Source: Roseiarcus sp963758335 (GTDB lineage Bacteria > Pseudomonadota > Alphaproteobacteria > Rhizobiales > Beijerinckiaceae). Taken from it: a DNA stretch of 64,000 nt. Both the position numbers and the translations under genes were made by a program. The notes beneath the pieces were generated by a model. That model saw only the letters and a program-made list of their open reading frames with translations. It did no database searches and was not told where the DNA came from. The stretch lies in the NCBI GenBank assembly GCA_963758335.1, contig CAVWVF010000004.1:1302001-1366000 (forward strand), written 5' to 3'. How positions within the stretch are numbered: the stretch's first letter is position 1; each line of letters starts with the position of its first letter. This document shows, piece after piece, positions 62,641-64,000 of this stretch.

Positions 62641-64000
62641 ATGAGTGGGACGCTTCATCTCGGCGAAATTATCTCGATCAACGCGGGCCTGTTTCCCGGC
62701 AAACAGGCGGCGCGCGATCTCATGCGATCACTCACCTTCCGCGGATGGAACGATCGCGCTTGTCGGGTCGCAAACGCCTTAAGTGGCATCGGGCTCGAGA
62801 AAGGGGACCGGGTCGCGATCCTCGCTTACAATTGCCTGGAGTGGCTCGAAATCTACGCCGGCCTAGCGAAGTCGGGGCTCGTCGCCGTGCCGGTGAACTT
62901 CCGTCTGGCCGGGCCCGAAATCCGCTACATCGTAGAGAACGCGGGAGCCGAGGCGATCATCGTCCAGGACGACCTGTTGACGAGCGTCGAGGCGATCCGC
63001 GCCGACCTGTCGCTCGCGAGCGATCGCTACATACACTTCGGGGGCGATCACACGCCCGCCGGCTACGGGGCGTACGAAGATCTCCTCGCAGTAGCGTCGG
63101 CGAGCGAGCCATGCAGCCAGGTGCAGCCGAGCGATCCCTTTGCGCTGCTCTACACCTCGGGCACGACGGGACGGCCCAAGGGGGCCATCCGCAGCCATGA
63201 GAGTTCTGGTCGTTCACGCCTACATCAACCAGGTGGACTTCGGGTTCGGCCGCGACGACCTTGGTCTCCTGGTCATGCCCATGTGTCACGCGAACTCCAT
63301 CTTCTTCATGTTCGCCTTCGTGTCCTGCGGCGCAGGCTGCTGCGTCTATGACCGGAAGAGTTTCGACCCGGAGCACCTGCTGAGAACCCTCGCCGGCGAT
63401 CGGTTCACCTTCACTTCGCTCGTGCCGACGCACTACATCATGATGCTCGGGCTGCCGGACGCGGTCAAAAACACGTTCGACGTCGGCGGCGTGCTCCTCA
63501 TCTCCTCGGCGCCCGCTCGCCGCGACACCAAGCTGACGCTCATGGACTACTTCCGCAACTCGAAGCTCTACTAGGGCTATGGTTCGACCGAGACGGGGTG
63601 GGTCACCTTCCTCCGTCCTGAAGAGCAACTGGTCAAGCTTGGCTCGATCGGACGCGAGGCCACCGGAACCGGCCGGATCAAGCTGCTCAGCGCCGACGGT
63701 AGCGAGGTCGCCGACGGAGAGCCGGGTGAAATCTACGCCCGCACCCCCTATGCGTTTCAGGGCTACTGGAAGCTGCCGGAAAAGACGGCGGAAGCCTTTC
63801 GCGGCGACTACTGCACCGTTGGCGACATCGCTCGCCGCGACGGCGACGGCTACCTCTATCTGGTGGACCGCAAGAGCAACATGATCATCAGCGGCGGAGA
63901 GAAGGTCTACCCGTCGGAGGTCGAGCAAGTCCTGGGCGGCAATCCCGCGGTCAAAGACGTCGCGGTCGTCGGAGTCCCCGATCCCGTATGGGGAGAGGGT
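62641..64000 (+). pseudogene. AMP-dependent acyl-CoA ligase, frameshift plus in-frame TAG, cut by window end
   Basis: A class I adenylate-forming enzyme. The N-terminal domain is intact to the P-loop LLYTSGTTGRPKGAIRSHE. The frame shifts near 63195 and continues INQVDFGFGRDDLGLLVMPM and FTSLVPTHYIMMLGLPDAV to NSKLY, where a TAG (63572-63574) replaces the Glu of the usual YEGYGSTE motif. The same frame continues GYGSTETGWVTF, VGDIARRDGDGYLYLVDRKS and NMIISGGEKVYPSEVEQ to the window edge. ATG at 62641 follows GGGAGGA. It activated a carboxylic acid as acyl-AMP then acyl-CoA; the substrate is unknown. Two independent lesions make it a pseudogene. Confidence 0.85.

Noticed and set aside
3795..63574. 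Possible TAG (amber) reassignment, because three genes are stopped by lone TAG codons
   Set aside because: TAG is the ordinary stop of several intact genes here (the isochorismatase-like gene at 2419, sciP at 3528-3530, the Cache protein at 15167-15169), and other genes are broken by frameshifts, so decay explains the data better.

Overview
The window is a GC-rich stretch of an alphaproteobacterial chromosome, most likely Hyphomicrobiales (Rhizobiales). Family-level markers support this: an RcdA (DUF1465) gene, the CtrA inhibitor SciP (DUF1153), DUF1192 next to mnmA, DUF2007, the F1-ATPase inhibitor zeta (DUF1476), an MbfA-type ferritin/VIT iron exporter and a remnant of the divergent polysaccharide deacetylase that normally precedes rppH. 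The exact genus cannot be read from the sequence. No rRNA, tRNA, CRISPR array or prophage was seen.

Layout. 0-6.3 kb: rcdA (cut by the window edge), DUF1192, mnmA, an isochorismatase-like hydrolase, sciP, a broken SDR gene and a cyclase-TolB-TPR protein. 6.4-8.4 kb: a Rieske oxygenase/reductase pair, the oxygenase broken. 8.5-20.3 kb: an accessory zone with two near-identical IS110-family elements, one IS66-family element, a heavily decayed nitronate monooxygenase, a Cache-domain protein, a CDP-diacylglycerol pyrophosphatase and a small membrane-protein operon in which two of three genes are frameshifted. 20.5-27 kb: a flavodoxin-fold oxidoreductase and tamB-tamA, both interrupted. 27-33.8 kb: a recombinase scrap, a seven-blade WD40 protein, HU, kbl-tdh (threonine catabolism), a TrmN6-like methylase, DUF2007 and a long-chain polyprenyl diphosphate synthase. 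33.9-36.4 kb: a chimeric gene scrap and a second IS66 copy. 36.4-44.3 kb: alr, a GNAT gene and a yejABEF-type peptide ABC importer. 44.4-51.3 kb: lipocalin-like protein, deoB, a broken GIY-YIG gene among REP sequences, an OppA-like binding protein, DUF1476, rppH, a deacetylase stub and a P1 peptidase. 51.4-64 kb: a TetR scrap, a Tat-signal isoaspartyl methyltransferase, an unknown secreted/membrane protein, mbfA, proB, a ClC channel, a broken octaheme cytochrome c with TPRs, a GntR regulator and a broken acyl-CoA ligase.

Three themes stand out. First, the IS110 copies. All three visible insertion junctions (one nested) fall at CCT|G, inside or beside short CCTGTTAT-type repeats spaced by about 11 or 22 bp. 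Each element also carries about 500 bp of structured non-coding DNA downstream of its transposase, where a guide (bridge) RNA could lie. Second, gene decay is pervasive. At least a dozen genes carry frameshifts, single in-frame TAG codons or partial deletions, while core genes are intact. This points to ongoing pseudogenisation with IS expansion, or, less likely for the non-homopolymer lesions, to assembly error. Third, a perfect 31-bp inverted repeat made of 7-bp units ends four bases before the yejB start codon, which lacks a visible Shine-Dalgarno sequence.
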